Source of the DNA: Konateibacter massiliensis
GTDB taxonomy: Bacteria; Bacillota; Clostridia; Lachnospirales; Lachnospiraceae
NCBI RefSeq assembly: GCF_900184995.1
Contig: NZ_LT860099.1
Location: 2,874,829-2,938,828, forward strand
DNA: 64,000 nucleotides
Direction of reading: 5' to 3'
The position numbers were made by a program, and so were the translations under genes. Position 1 is the first letter of the stretch, and each line of letters starts with the position of its first letter. Of the stretch, positions 45,289-55,492 are shown in pieces. The notes beneath the pieces were generated by a model that saw only the letters and a list, made by a program, of their open reading frames with translations, ran no database searches and was not told the origin of the DNA.

Positions 45289-46104
45289 ATGTGGAATAGG
45301 GCAGGTTTGAAAGCAAATGCCAAGGAGAATCTGAAGAGATTTTACTGGCCGGCATTTTTGGTATGTTTAATTGTAGGAATGTTTACAAACGGCGGCGGAG
45401 GCGGTAGTGTAGCCAATGGTCTGCAAGGCGTGTTTATGCTTGGCACAGACTATGACAGCTACTACGATGACAGTTTCTATGATGACAGCAGCTATTATTA
45501 TGGGGATACTTCCTCTGATGTATTCTCTTCGGTTGAGTCGCTAATTGTTATGCTTGGTGTGATGACAATTGTTTTTGCAATCGTTTTTGTAATTGCGTTA
45601 ATTGTTAAGCTGCTGATTGGCAATCCTTTGCTGGTTGGTAAAAACAGATATTTCATGAGCAACCGTGATGTGAAAAGCAGTATCGGTGAAATCGGTTTTG
45701 CGTATAGCAGCGGACATTTTGGAAATGTGGTGAAAACCATGTTTTTGATGGATTTATATGTTTTTCTATGGTCCTTATTACTTATTATTCCGGGAATTAT
45801 CAAATCCTATGAGTATGCGATGGTGCCTTATCTCATGGCAGAAAATCCTGCAATGGAATCAAGTCGTGCCTTCGAGATCAGCAGGGAAATAATGCGGGGC
45901 GAAAAGTGGAATTACTTTGTGCTTCAGCTTTCCTTTATCGGATGGTTTCTCTTAGGCTCAATGCTCTGCCTTATCGGTGTTGTATTTGTAAATCCGTACT
46001 ATGAGGCTACACTGGCGGAATTTTACGGCTGGGGAAGAGAAAAAGCAATGGGAGCAGGAATTAGTAACAGTTATGAATTAATCGGATTCGGGGAGAATAA
46101 ATAG
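45289..46104 (+). CDS. DUF975 membrane protein
   Basis: A 271-residue protein opening with NRAGLKANAKENLKRFYW, typical of DUF975, and with about five helices. An acidic Tyr/Asp-rich insert (about 53-75) sits outside the membrane. Function unknown. It lies between the DJ-1 gene and a lipoprotein gene with minimal spacing. Confidence 0.85.
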   Translation: MWNRAGLKANAKENLKRFYWPAFLVCLIVGMFTNGGGGGSVANGLQGVFMLGTDYDSYYDDSFYDDSSYYYGDTSSDVFSSVESLIVMLGVMTIVFAIVFVIALIVKLLIGNPLLVGKNRYFMSNRDVKSSIGEIGFAYSSGHFGNVVKTMFLMDLYVFLWSLLLIIPGIIKSYEYAMVPYLMAENPAMESSRAFEISREIMRGEKWNYFVLQLSFIGWFLLGSMLCLIGVVFVNPYYEATLAEFYGWGREKAMGAGISNSYELIGFGENK

Positions 46105-46106
46105 TT

Positions 46107-46766
46107 ATGAAAATGGGGAAGAGTATCATAATAGTAATCAGTCTGTTGGTTTTAACTGCATTTAGCGGCTGTTCTGCAATCAGTCTGCTGACACAGGGAG
46201 AATTTGATGCATCGGGATATGTCGTATCCCTTTTGGATGCAGGCTATAAGGGCGAATTTGAACAGTATATCAAGCTCACGAAGGATACCGAGGAAAATGT
46301 TCAGAGTACCTATGACGGTGTGATGGAGGCGAAAGCAGACGGATTTATCAGCTTTGTGGGAGCAACATCGACCGAGGAGCTGAAAGAAAAATACATTGCG
46401 TACAGCAAGCAAATTTTTAGTCATGCAAAGTATGAAGTGGCAAACACGACGAAGACAGAAAACGGTTTTACAGTAGAGCTTACAGTTTACCCGATTACAT
46501 TATTAGAGAAGGTTTTGGAAGAGGGAGAGGTCTATGTAGCCGATTTTAATCAGAGAAATGAAAACGGTGAATTTGCTGAATATACAGACGAAGAATTTGA
46601 GGCGGAGTATGCCAACGGAATTACGGCGATTTTTGAAAACAATGTTGCGAATATTGAGTACGCCGAGCCGGTTACTCTCACGATCAATCTTATTTTGAGT
46701 GATGGCAAGGTTTATGAGATGAGTGATGCAGATTATACAGCGATAGACGGTGCGTTATTGCAGTAG
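46107..46766 (+). CDS. Predicted lipoprotein of unknown function
   Basis: A 219-residue exported protein. The signal peptide ends in TAFSGC, a lipobox with Cys21, so the mature protein should be lipid-anchored. The rest is acidic, with two similar alpha/beta segments (near 40-110 and 110-200). It starts 3 nt after the DUF975 stop, so it is in the same operon. I recognise no family with confidence. Confidence 0.7.
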   Translation: MKMGKSIIIVISLLVLTAFSGCSAISLLTQGEFDASGYVVSLLDAGYKGEFEQYIKLTKDTEENVQSTYDGVMEAKADGFISFVGATSTEELKEKYIAYSKQIFSHAKYEVANTTKTENGFTVELTVYPITLLEKVLEEGEVYVADFNQRNENGEFAEYTDEEFEAEYANGITAIFENNVANIEYAEPVTLTINLILSDGKVYEMSDADYTAIDGALLQ

Positions 46767-46876
46767 TAAGAAAAGACTAGTAATTTCAAAAAGCTTGTGA
46801 TATACTATTAAAATGACTGTACGTATGGATAAGTATAGATACTTTTCGCATATATTTTAAGGAGGAATTTGTAAAA

Positions 46877-48166
46877 ATGAGTTTACAAGTAGAAAAATTA
46901 GAGAAAAATATGGCAAAGCTTACAATAGAGACTTCAGCAGAAGAATTTGAAAAAGCTTTACAGACCGCATATCAGAAAAATAAAAGCAAGTTTAACGTTC
47001 CTGGATTTCGTAAAGGCAAAGTGCCTCGTCAGATGATTGAAAAAATGTATGGAGCTGCTGTTTTCTATGAAGATGCGGCAAATGAGATTATTCCTGAGGC
47101 TTATTCCCAGGCAGCTGAGGAGAGCGAGCTTGATATCGTTTCTCAGCCAGAAATCGACGTGACACAGATTGAAAAAGGAAAAAACTTTATTTTTACAGCA
47201 GAGGTTGCATTAAAGCCAGACGTTACATTAGGCGACTACAAGGGAATTGAAGTAGAGAAAATTGCTGTTGAAGTGGCAGACGAAGAAGTGGATGCAGAGT
47301 TAGATAAAGAAAGAGAAAAGAATTCCAGAGTAGTGGAAGTTTCCGATAGAAAGACCGTACAGGATGGCGATATGACAACAATTGATTTTGAAGGATTTGT
47401 TGACGGAGTTGCATTTGAAGGCGGAAAGGGCGAGGATTATCCGCTCACAATCGGTTCTCATTCCTTTATTGACGGATTTGAAGAAGCTTTGATCGGCGCT
47501 GAAATCGGTGTTGAGACAGATGTAAATGTGACCTTCCCTGAGGCTTATCAGGCAGCAGAGTTGGCAGGAAAGCCTGCATTATTCAAGGTGACAGTAAAAG
47601 AAATCAAAGCGAAGGAGCTTCCGGCAGCAGATGATGATTTTGCAAAAGACGTTTCTGAGTTTGATACAATTGCAGAGTACAAGGCTGATTTAAAGAAAAA
47701 GCTTGAAGAGAAAAAAGAAAATGAAGCAAAGGGAGCAAAGGAAGACGCTGTAATCGAGAAAATCATTGAGAATGCAACCATGGACATTCCGGAAGCAATG
47801 ATTAAAACTCAGATCAGACGTATGACAGATGACTTTGCACAAAGAATTATGTCTCAGGGCTTATCAATCGAGCAGTACTTCCAGTTTACCGGTTTGGATT
47901 ACGATCAGCTTTCAGAGCAGATGAAGCCGCAGGCGTTAAAGCGTATTCAGAGCAGATTAGTGTTAGAGGCAGTTGCGAAGGCTGAGAAGATTGAGGCATC
48001 AGAAGCTGATGTTGAGAAGGAAATTGCCACCATGGCAGAAGCTTACAAGATGGAAGCTGACAAATTAAAAGAATTAATCGGAGAAAACGAAAAAGAGCAG
48101 ATGAAAGCAGACCTTGCAGTACAGGAAGCTGTTAAGGTTGTAGTAGATGCTGCCGTAGAAAAATAA
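46877..48166 (+). CDS. tig: Trigger factor
   Basis: A 429-residue ribosome-bound folding chaperone. The N-terminal ribosome-binding signature (FNVPGFRKGKVPR, about 38-50) is intact, followed by the FKBP-type prolyl isomerase domain (about 150-245) and the helical C-terminal arms. A strong AAGGAGG site precedes it. It heads the protein-quality-control cluster tig-clpP-clpX-lon. Confidence 0.95.
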   Translation: MSLQVEKLEKNMAKLTIETSAEEFEKALQTAYQKNKSKFNVPGFRKGKVPRQMIEKMYGAAVFYEDAANEIIPEAYSQAAEESELDIVSQPEIDVTQIEKGKNFIFTAEVALKPDVTLGDYKGIEVEKIAVEVADEEVDAELDKEREKNSRVVEVSDRKTVQDGDMTTIDFEGFVDGVAFEGGKGEDYPLTIGSHSFIDGFEEALIGAEIGVETDVNVTFPEAYQAAELAGKPALFKVTVKEIKAKELPAADDDFAKDVSEFDTIAEYKADLKKKLEEKKENEAKGAKEDAVIEKIIENATMDIPEAMIKTQIRRMTDDFAQRIMSQGLSIEQYFQFTGLDYDQLSEQMKPQALKRIQSRLVLEAVAKAEKIEASEADVEKEIATMAEAYKMEADKLKELIGENEKEQMKADLAVQEAVKVVVDAAVEK

Positions 48167-48241
48167 TAAGAAACACTCACGTCGGAGGCATATTAGTTGA
48201 TATGTCTCCGAAGAGTCTATATATAAAAAGGAGGAATCAGT

Positions 48242-48823
48242 ATGAGTTTAGTACCATATGTCATTGAGCAGACGAGCAGGGGCGAAAGGTCTTATGATAT
48301 TTATTCCAGATTGTTAAAGGAAAGAATTATCTTTTTAGGTGAGGAAGTAAATGAGACAACAGCAAGTCTTATTGTTGCCCAGTTATTATTTTTAGAGTCA
48401 GAAGATCCGACAAAGGATATTCATTTATACATTAACAGTCCGGGTGGGTCCGTTACCGCAGGTATGGCAATTTACGACACTATGAATTATATCAAGTGTG
48501 ACGTATCAACCTACTGTATCGGTATGGCAGCCAGCATGGGAGCATTTTTGCTTGCAGGCGGCAAAAAAGGAAAGAGATTTGCAATGCCGAATGCTGAGAT
48601 TATGATTCATCAGCCGCTTGGCGGTGCACAGGGTCAGGCTACCGATATTAAAATCGCAGCAGACCACATTATTAAGACACGTAAGAAATTAAATGATTGT
48701 TTGGCAGCAAACACAGGCCAGCCACTTGAGGTAATCGAGAAGGATACAGAGAGAGACAACTGGATGAGCGCTGAAGCTGCAAAGGAATATGGCTTAATCG
48801 ACGATGTGATTGTGAGCAGATAG
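48242..48823 (+). CDS. clpP: ATP-dependent Clp protease proteolytic subunit
   Basis: A 193-residue serine protease subunit with the classic triad Ser98 (GMAASMGAF), His123 (IMIHQP) and Asp172. It assembles in a tetradecamer with ClpX, encoded 35 nt downstream. AAAGGAGG precedes the ATG. Confidence 0.97.
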   Translation: MSLVPYVIEQTSRGERSYDIYSRLLKERIIFLGEEVNETTASLIVAQLLFLESEDPTKDIHLYINSPGGSVTAGMAIYDTMNYIKCDVSTYCIGMAASMGAFLLAGGKKGKRFAMPNAEIMIHQPLGGAQGQATDIKIAADHIIKTRKKLNDCLAANTGQPLEVIEKDTERDNWMSAEAAKEYGLIDDVIVSR

Positions 48824-48858
48824 TCGATTGAAAACCAAGAATGAAGTGAGGTGAGCGC

Positions 48859-50157
48859 ATGGCAGGAAAAAATGGCGATGAAAGATTGAGATGTTCCTTC
48901 TGTAACAAGACACAGGAACAGGTAAGAAAGCTGATTGCAGGGCCAAACGGCGCATATATTTGCGACGAGTGTGTCGACATTTGCGCGGAAATTATAGAAG
49001 AGGAATACGAAGAAGAACCAAGAAGTGCTGAGGAGATTAACCTATTAAAACCTGAGCAGATTAAGAGTTTTTTGGATGATTATGTAATCGGACAAGAAAC
49101 AGCGAAGAAGGTTCTTTCTGTTGCGGTATATAATCATTATAAGAGAATTACATCAGGCAAAGATCTGGATGTAGAACTGCAAAAGAGTAATATATTGATG
49201 CTTGGACCGACCGGTTCAGGAAAGACACTGCTAGCGCAGACACTTGCCAAACTGATTAATGTACCTTTTGCGATAGCGGATGCGACCGCTTTGACGGAGG
49301 CAGGCTATGTAGGTGAGGATGTTGAAAATATTTTGCTGAAGCTCATACAGGCGGCAGACTATGACATTCAAAGAGCAGAGTACGGAATTATATACATTGA
49401 CGAGATTGACAAGATTACAAGAAAGTCTGAAAATGCTTCCATCACAAGAGATGTATCTGGCGAAGGTGTACAGCAGGCTCTTCTTAAAATATTAGAAGGA
49501 ACGGTTGCATCCGTACCGCCGCAGGGCGGAAGAAAGCACCCTCATCAGGAACTCTTGCAGATTAACACAACCAATATTTTGTTCATCTGTGGCGGAGCGT
49601 TTGAGGGGCTGGAAAAAATTATTGAGACGAGAATGGATCAGAAGTCCATCGGTTTCAATGCTGATATTGCAGATAAGAGAGAAGAGAATATAGGTGAGAT
49701 ACTGCGTCAGGTATTGCCGCAGGATTTTGTGAAATTCGGATTGATACCTGAATTTATCGGGCGTGTGCCGATTAATGTATCCTTGGAGCCTCTTGATAAA
49801 GAAGCACTGGTTCGCATTATCACAGAGCCTAAGAACTCCATTGTCAAGCAGTACAAGAAATTGTTTGAGCTGGACGGAGTAAAATTAAGCTTTGATGAGG
49901 ATGCGATTGGGGCAATTGCAGAACGCTCCATAGCAAGAAAAACAGGGGCAAGAGGACTTCGCTCCATTATGGAAAGTGTTATGATGGATGTCATGTATAC
50001 GATTCCGTCTGATGAAACAATTGTGGAGTGCATAATAACAAAAGAGGCAGCAGAGGGAAGCGGAGAACCGATTATTGAGCGGAAGGAAGAGCTTCCAAAC
50101 AAAAAGAAAACAATTGCACAAAAGATTCTAACAAAAGCCGGAGACGAAAGTGCTTGA
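48859..50157 (+). CDS. clpX: ClpX unfoldase
   Basis: A 432-residue AAA+ ATPase with the N-terminal zinc finger (C12-x2-C15, C35-x2-C38), Walker A GPTGSGKT at 116-123, Walker [11 protein letters not shown] and sensor/arginine-finger regions. It delivers substrates to ClpP. Confidence 0.97.
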   Translation: MAGKNGDERLRCSFCNKTQEQVRKLIAGPNGAYICDECVDICAEIIEEEYEEEPRSAEEINLLKPEQIKSFLDDYVIGQETAKKVLSVAVYNHYKRITSGKDLDVELQKSNILMLGPTGSGKTLLAQTLAKLINVPFAIADATALTEAGYVGEDVENILLKLIQAADYDIQRAEYGIIYIDEIDKITRKSENASITRDVSGEGVQQALLKILEGTVASVPPQGGRKHPHQELLQINTTNILFICGGAFEGLEKIIETRMDQKSIGFNADIADKREENIGEILRQVLPQDFVKFGLIPEFIGRVPINVSLEPLDKEALVRIITEPKNSIVKQYKKLFELDGVKLSFDEDAIGAIAERSIARKTGARGLRSIMESVMMDVMYTIPSDETIVECIITKEAAEGSGEPIIERKEELPNKKKTIAQKILTKAGDESA

Positions 50158-50187
50158 GCTGAAATAGAGTAATAAAAAGAAACTGTT

Positions 50188-50275
50188 ATAAGGTGTCTCT
50201 GTTGGGACACCTTATGTTATATAGGAAATTATATAATTATATTGTGCGCAGAATGTGCGAGAGTACATTCTTTTT
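50188..50275 (+). terminator. Two hairpins between clpX and lon
   Basis: ATAAGGTGTC (50188-50197) pairs with GACACCTTAT (50206-50215), without a T-run. AGAATGT (50250-50256) pairs with ACATTCT (50265-50271) and is followed by TTTT. The second overlaps the GCGCAGAATGTGC stretch that resembles the tail of the interspersed repeat. Together they probably give partial termination before lon. Confidence 0.65.
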
Positions 50276-50292
50276 ACAGAAGGAGGAAGAAT

Positions 50293-52614
50293 ATGAGTGA
50301 ATTAGAACAAATAAGACTGATACCGACCGTGACACTCAGAGGAATGACAATTCTTCCAGATATGGTGATACATTTTGATGTGAGCAGAAAAAAATCAATT
50401 AAAGCGGTAGAAAAGGCAATGCTTGGCGACCAGAGAGTTTTTCTGGTTACACAGATTGATACAGACGAAAATGAACCAGACATGGAGGGCTTATATAAAA
50501 CGGGCTGCATCGCCACGATAAAACAGGTGATTAAGCTGCCCAACAATATTTTGCGGGTGCTTGTGGAAGGCGAAGGAAGAGGAGAACTGAATCTGATAGC
50601 GGAAGACGGGGAATATATTTTATCCGAGGTATGTGAGCTTGATGCGGATATGGGGTTTGAATTGTCAGAAGCAAGCAAAGAGGCGATGGTTCGAAATTTA
50701 AAAGAACTGTTTGCACTTTACAGCGCGGAGAATACAAAAATCGGGAAAGATATGGTAAAACAGCTTCTTGAATATGAGGATTTGCAAAAGCTGGTGGATC
50801 AGATTATCATTAACCTGCCTCTTCGTTTTGAGGATAAGCAGAAAATGCTTGATGCGGTTGAATTGGAGGGCAGATATGAGGCTCTTTCCGTACTTTTGAG
50901 CAATGAAACAGAGATATACCGAATTAAAAAAGATTTACAGGCAAAAATAAAAGAAAAGGTAGATAAAAATCAAAGAGAATATTTGCTTCGCGAGCAGCAG
51001 AAGTTAATCCGCGAAGAACTCGGCGAAGATAATATTGAATCGGAGGCTGAGCGTTATTACGAGCAGATGAAGAAGCTGAAAGCTTCTAAGGAAGTGAAAG
51101 AAAAAATTGAAAAAGAGATAAACCGATTCAAAAATATTTCTTCCAATTCCTCCGAAAGTGCGGTGATTCGAGGATATATCGAGACACTTTTGGAAATGCC
51201 TTGGAATAAGGTATCAAAGGACAACACTGATTTGAAATATGCAAAAGACACCCTGAATGAGGACCACTACGGGCTTGAAAAGGTTAAGGAGAGAATATTA
51301 GAATTCCTTGCGGTGAGAACTCTGACAAAAAAAGGGCAAAGCCCGATTATTTGTCTGGTAGGGCCTCCCGGAACCGGAAAGACCTCAATCGTGAAAAGCG
51401 TTGCAAAGGCACTGGAGAAGGAATATGTGCGTATCAGCCTTGGCGGTGTGCGTGATGAGGCAGAGATAAGAGGGCACCGGAGAACCTATATCGGAGCTAT
51501 GCCGGGGCGTATTGCAAACGGACTTAAACAGGCAGGGGTAAAAAATCCGCTTATCCTTCTGGACGAGGTGGATAAGGTAAGCAGTGATTACAAGGGAGAT
51601 ACCTCTTCCGCTCTTTTGGAGGTGCTGGACTCAGAACAGAACATTAAATTCCGAGATCATTATATTGAGCTGCCGATTGACTTATCTGAGGTGTTATTTA
51701 TTGCGACAGCAAATTCCCTTCAAACGATACCGAGACCTCTGCTTGACAGAATGGAGGTCATTGAGGTCACAAGCTACACAGAAAATGAGAAGGAACATAT
51801 AGCGAAGGAACATCTCATAAAGAAACAGCTTGAAAAGCACGGATTGACAGCAGCGCAGCTCACTATCACAGATAAGGCACTTACCTCCCTTATCCGCTAT
51901 TATACAAAGGAAGCGGGGGTACGAAGTCTTGAGAGAAAGCTTGGTGAGATATGCAGAAAGACAGCAAGAGAGATATTGGAAAACAGTAAGGACTCCGTTG
52001 AGATAACAGAGATAAATCTGGAAAAGTTTTTAGGAAAGCCAAAATTCAGCTTTGATATGGCGAATGAGCAGGATGAGATAGGAATTGTCAGAGGGCTTGC
52101 ATGGACGAGTGTCGGGGGAGATACTCTTCAAATTGAAGTAAATGTAATGCCGGGAAAAGGTGAGCTTCAATTGACCGGTCAGCTTGGAGATGTGATGAAG
52201 GAATCTGCAAGGGCAGGCATCAGTTATATCCGGTCTATGGGAAAAGAATATGAAATTGATGACGGCTTTTTCAAGAAAAATGACATTCATATACATATTC
52301 CGGAAGGAGCGGTTCCAAAGGACGGACCGTCAGCAGGTATTACAATGGCGACCGCTATGATTTCCGCAATAACAAACCGAAAGGTGAAAGCAAGCGTGGC
52401 AATGACCGGTGAAATTACACTGAGGGGCAGAGTGCTTCCGATTGGCGGGCTGAAGGAGAAGATTCTTGCGGCGAAGAATGCCAAGCTGAAAACAGTGCTT
52501 GTGCCGGAAAAAAATAAAAAGGATATTGAAGAGGTATCGGATGAAATTAAAGAGGGACTTCGGATTATATTCGTAAGTCACATGGAAGAAGTACTAAAGG
52601 AAGCCTTGGTATAG
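50293..52614 (+). CDS. lon: Lon protease
   Basis: A 773-residue ATP-dependent serine protease: an N-terminal substrate domain, AAA+ module with Walker A GPPGTGKT and Walker B LILLDEVDK, and the protease domain with the Ser-Lys dyad (KDGPSAGITMATAM, Ser in GPSAG). I chose ATG 50293, placed after AAGGAGGA; an upstream in-frame extension has no ribosome site. It is 13 nt from engB. Confidence 0.96.
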   Translation: MSELEQIRLIPTVTLRGMTILPDMVIHFDVSRKKSIKAVEKAMLGDQRVFLVTQIDTDENEPDMEGLYKTGCIATIKQVIKLPNNILRVLVEGEGRGELNLIAEDGEYILSEVCELDADMGFELSEASKEAMVRNLKELFALYSAENTKIGKDMVKQLLEYEDLQKLVDQIIINLPLRFEDKQKMLDAVELEGRYEALSVLLSNETEIYRIKKDLQAKIKEKVDKNQREYLLREQQKLIREELGEDNIESEAERYYEQMKKLKASKEVKEKIEKEINRFKNISSNSSESAVIRGYIETLLEMPWNKVSKDNTDLKYAKDTLNEDHYGLEKVKERILEFLAVRTLTKKGQSPIICLVGPPGTGKTSIVKSVAKALEKEYVRISLGGVRDEAEIRGHRRTYIGAMPGRIANGLKQAGVKNPLILLDEVDKVSSDYKGDTSSALLEVLDSEQNIKFRDHYIELPIDLSEVLFIATANSLQTIPRPLLDRMEVIEVTSYTENEKEHIAKEHLIKKQLEKHGLTAAQLTITDKALTSLIRYYTKEAGVRSLERKLGEICRKTAREILENSKDSVEITEINLEKFLGKPKFSFDMANEQDEIGIVRGLAWTSVGGDTLQIEVNVMPGKGELQLTGQLGDVMKESARAGISYIRSMGKEYEIDDGFFKKNDIHIHIPEGAVPKDGPSAGITMATAMISAITNRKVKASVAMTGEITLRGRVLPIGGLKEKILAAKNAKLKTVLVPEKNKKDIEEVSDEIKEGLRIIFVSHMEEVLKEALV

Positions 52615-52627
52615 AGAGGAAGTTTAA

Positions 52628-53227
52628 ATGATTATTAAAAATGCAGAACTGGAAATTGTATGTGGTATCACAAGCAAATTACCTGAAAATGAACTGCCGG
52701 AAATTGCGTTTGCCGGAAAATCAAATGTGGGGAAATCTTCCCTGATTAATGCGCTGATGAATAGAAAGTCACTGGCAAGAACATCAGGACAGCCGGGAAA
52801 GACGCAGACCATCAACTTTTACAATGTAAACAAGGAATTTTATCTGGTGGATTTGCCGGGATACGGCTATGCGAAGGTGTCAATTGAGATAAAAGAAAAA
52901 TGGGGGAAGATGATTGAGCGGTATTTAAAAAGCTCAAAGCAGCTCAAGCTTATTTTTCTCTTGATTGATATTCGCCATGAGCCTTCCCAGAATGATAAAA
53001 GCATGTACGACTGGATTGTATATAATGGATATGAACCGGTTATTATTGCGACAAAAATGGATAAGCTAAAAAGAAGCCAAGTTCCAAAGCATGTCAAAAT
53101 GTTGAGGACAGGGCTTGATCTGGCAAAAGAAACAACGGTTATCCCATTCTCCGCTGAGACAAAGCAGGGAAGAGATGAAATACTGGATTTGGTGGAAAGC
53201 TATCTGGCACCAGAAGAGGTACAGTAG
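52628..53227 (+). CDS. yihA: Ribosome biogenesis GTPase EngB (YsxC/YihA)
   Basis: A 199-residue GTPase with G1 GKSNVGKSS, G3 DLPGYGYA and G4 TKMDK motifs. It acts in late 50S subunit assembly. The lon-engB order is conserved in Firmicutes. Confidence 0.95.
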   Translation: MIIKNAELEIVCGITSKLPENELPEIAFAGKSNVGKSSLINALMNRKSLARTSGQPGKTQTINFYNVNKEFYLVDLPGYGYAKVSIEIKEKWGKMIERYLKSSKQLKLIFLLIDIRHEPSQNDKSMYDWIVYNGYEPVIIATKMDKLKRSQVPKHVKMLRTGLDLAKETTVIPFSAETKQGRDEILDLVESYLAPEEVQ

Positions 53228-53262
53228 AAAACGGTGACGTACTCTGAGATTGAGGTGGTTGT

Positions 53263-54384
53263 TTGAAAAAATCTACAAAATATTTAAAGCTTTTTGTAAA
53301 CATACTAGTTATCATTGTGTCTCTCGTTATCATCATATATGTGGTTCCGAGAGTGCTCTGGTTTTTTCTGCCCTTTGTAATCGGCTGGCTGTTGTCTGTA
53401 ATAGCGAATCCGCTTGTGAAGTTTTTGGAAAAGCATTTAAAGCTTGTGAGAAAGCACAGCTCCATGCTTATTATTATAGCAGTGCTTGCTCTTGTTTCCT
53501 TTGGCGGCTACTTTGCGGTGGCAAAAATCGGCGGCGAGGCTATCAGTCTGTTGAATAACCTACCGGAAATATATGAAAATACAGCAAGCGAATTTAATAA
53601 GGTGGGTGATAATTTACAGGTGGTTTTTGAACGACTGCCGGAAAATATTCAGACGTCTCTTTCGGAGGTACAAAGTGATTTTTCTGATTATGTTGGAAAT
53701 ATCATAAGTGCTGTCGGTATGCCTACGGTGGAGGCTGCCGGAAATTTTGCAAAAAATCTCCCGTCAAGGCTGATTGCTATTATTATGACGATATTATCTG
53801 CTTATTTTTTTATTGCAGACAGAGAAAAAATCGTTATGTTTGTAAGTGAACATACTCCAGCGGTTGTAAAAAAGAATACAGATGCGATTATGGAAGAGCT
53901 TCGGCATGCAGTGGGCGGCTATTTTAAAGCGCAATTTAAAATTATGTTTATTGTTGCCGTTATCTTATTTGTCGGATTTACCATATTGGGGGTGGACTAT
54001 GCGGTTTTGCTTGCACTGCTTATCTCCTTTTTGGATTTCCTGCCCTTCTTCGGAACGGGAACGGCATTGATACCGTGGGCATTGGTTAAATTCTTATCTG
54101 CAGATTACAAAATAGCGGTAGGGCTCCTTATTATTTATGGAGTGAGCCAGTTGGTCAGACAGCTTATCCAGCCTAAAATCGTGGGCGACAGTATGGGGCT
54201 TAATCCTCTGCTGACCCTGATATTTATGTATGCAGGTTATAAGCTAAAGGGTGTTTTAGGCATGATTTTGGCGGTTCCAATCGGTATGATTGTCATCAAT
54301 CTTTATTTGAGCGGCATTTTTGACAATATCATCAGAATTGTCAAAGAGGTATTAAAGGATATAGACGAGTTTAGAAAGCTTTAA
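53263..54384 (+). CDS. AI-2E family transporter (YtvI-like)
   Basis: A 373-residue membrane protein with the AI-2E (UPF0118) pattern: hydrophobic pairs at the N-terminus, a periplasmic-like region (about 90-155), then the conserved LLALLISFLDFLPFFGTG and the QPKIVGDSMGLNPLLTL motif. The class includes Na+/H+ antiporters and exporters; an autoinducer role is not established. TTG is the start, 5-11 nt after GAGGTGG. Confidence 0.85.
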   Translation: MKKSTKYLKLFVNILVIIVSLVIIIYVVPRVLWFFLPFVIGWLLSVIANPLVKFLEKHLKLVRKHSSMLIIIAVLALVSFGGYFAVAKIGGEAISLLNNLPEIYENTASEFNKVGDNLQVVFERLPENIQTSLSEVQSDFSDYVGNIISAVGMPTVEAAGNFAKNLPSRLIAIIMTILSAYFFIADREKIVMFVSEHTPAVVKKNTDAIMEELRHAVGGYFKAQFKIMFIVAVILFVGFTILGVDYAVLLALLISFLDFLPFFGTGTALIPWALVKFLSADYKIAVGLLIIYGVSQLVRQLIQPKIVGDSMGLNPLLTLIFMYAGYKLKGVLGMILAVPIGMIVINLYLSGIFDNIIRIVKEVLKDIDEFRKL

Positions 54385-54411
54385 CAACGTTTTAGAAAAG
54401 AGGAAAACAGG

Positions 54412-55395
54412 ATGAAAATATTTGTGTACAATTATCGTAGAGATGATGAAGAAGAATTTTTTGAACTTTTTTCCAAGCAATATCAAGTGACATTAGGAAT
54501 CAGCGAAAAGTCCCCGACCGTGGAAAGTGCAAAGCTGGCAGAAGGTTATGAATGCGTAAGCGTTATTACGACGAAGATTGATGCCGCTATTTTGGGAAAA
54601 TTCCATGAAGTGGGAGTGCGGTTTATTTCCACGAGGACAATCGGCTTTGACCACATTGATTTGGAAAAGGCTAAGGAGCTTGGAATAAAGGTTGGAAATG
54701 CAACCTATTCCCCAAGCAGCGTGGCAGATTATGCTATTATGTTGATTCTCATGTCACTTCGAAAGATGAAACTGATTTTAAACAGGACGAACTATCAGAA
54801 TTTTGCGCTTGACGGTGTCAGAGGCAGGGAGCTTCCGACGCTCACGGTTGGAGTGCTTGGAACCGGTCGGATTGGCAGATGTGTAATAGAGCATTTAAGC
54901 GGCTTCGGCTGTAATATTCTGGCCTATGATTTATATGAATCGGAGGAGGTAAAACGGTACGCCAAATATGTGGCATTGGAGGAGATATTACAAAGCTCAG
55001 ATATTATCACGCTTCATATGCCTGCTACCGAAGATAACGAACATTTGATTCAGGCAGAGACAATAAGGAAAATGAAGGATAACGTAGTCATCGTGAATAC
55101 AGCGAGAGGCTCTCTCATCGATACAGAGGCTCTGATAGAAGGGCTGGAGAGCGGGAAAATCGGTGCTGCCGCCCTTGATGTGGTGGAAAACGAGTCACGC
55201 CTGTTTTACAAGGATTGCAGCACAAGAGTAATCGGAAACCATGAGCTTTTGCTGCTAAAGAGTTATCCGAATGTTATTCTGACCCCTCATACTGCCTTTT
55301 ACACGGATCAGGCAGTCAGTGATATGGTAGAAAATTCGATTAAAAGCTGCTGTCTTTTTCTGCAAGGAGAGAAAAATCCTTGGGAAGTGGCTTGA
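54412..55395 (+). CDS. D-2-hydroxyacid dehydrogenase (D-lactate dehydrogenase-like)
   Basis: A 327-residue NAD-dependent enzyme with the dinucleotide loop GVLGTGRIG near 147-155, catalytic Arg in NTARGSLID, Glu in VVENESRLF and His in TPHTAFYT. The overall form fits the D-LDH/VanH group. It is followed by an alcohol dehydrogenase gene 98 nt later, and both could regenerate NAD+ during fermentation. Confidence 0.85.
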   Translation: MKIFVYNYRRDDEEEFFELFSKQYQVTLGISEKSPTVESAKLAEGYECVSVITTKIDAAILGKFHEVGVRFISTRTIGFDHIDLEKAKELGIKVGNATYSPSSVADYAIMLILMSLRKMKLILNRTNYQNFALDGVRGRELPTLTVGVLGTGRIGRCVIEHLSGFGCNILAYDLYESEEVKRYAKYVALEEILQSSDIITLHMPATEDNEHLIQAETIRKMKDNVVIVNTARGSLIDTEALIEGLESGKIGAAALDVVENESRLFYKDCSTRVIGNHELLLLKSYPNVILTPHTAFYTDQAVSDMVENSIKSCCLFLQGEKNPWEVA

Positions 55396-55492
55396 CATAG
55401 AGTTAGCTCTACATCTTATAATGAGTTTAGAATAATAAAACAAAGATATATGTTAATAGACATGATATCTGGGTATCAGAAAGGAGCTTTTA

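Noticed and set aside
52030-52296. Minus-strand frames inside lon
   Set aside because: They are antisense to conserved protease-domain sequence.
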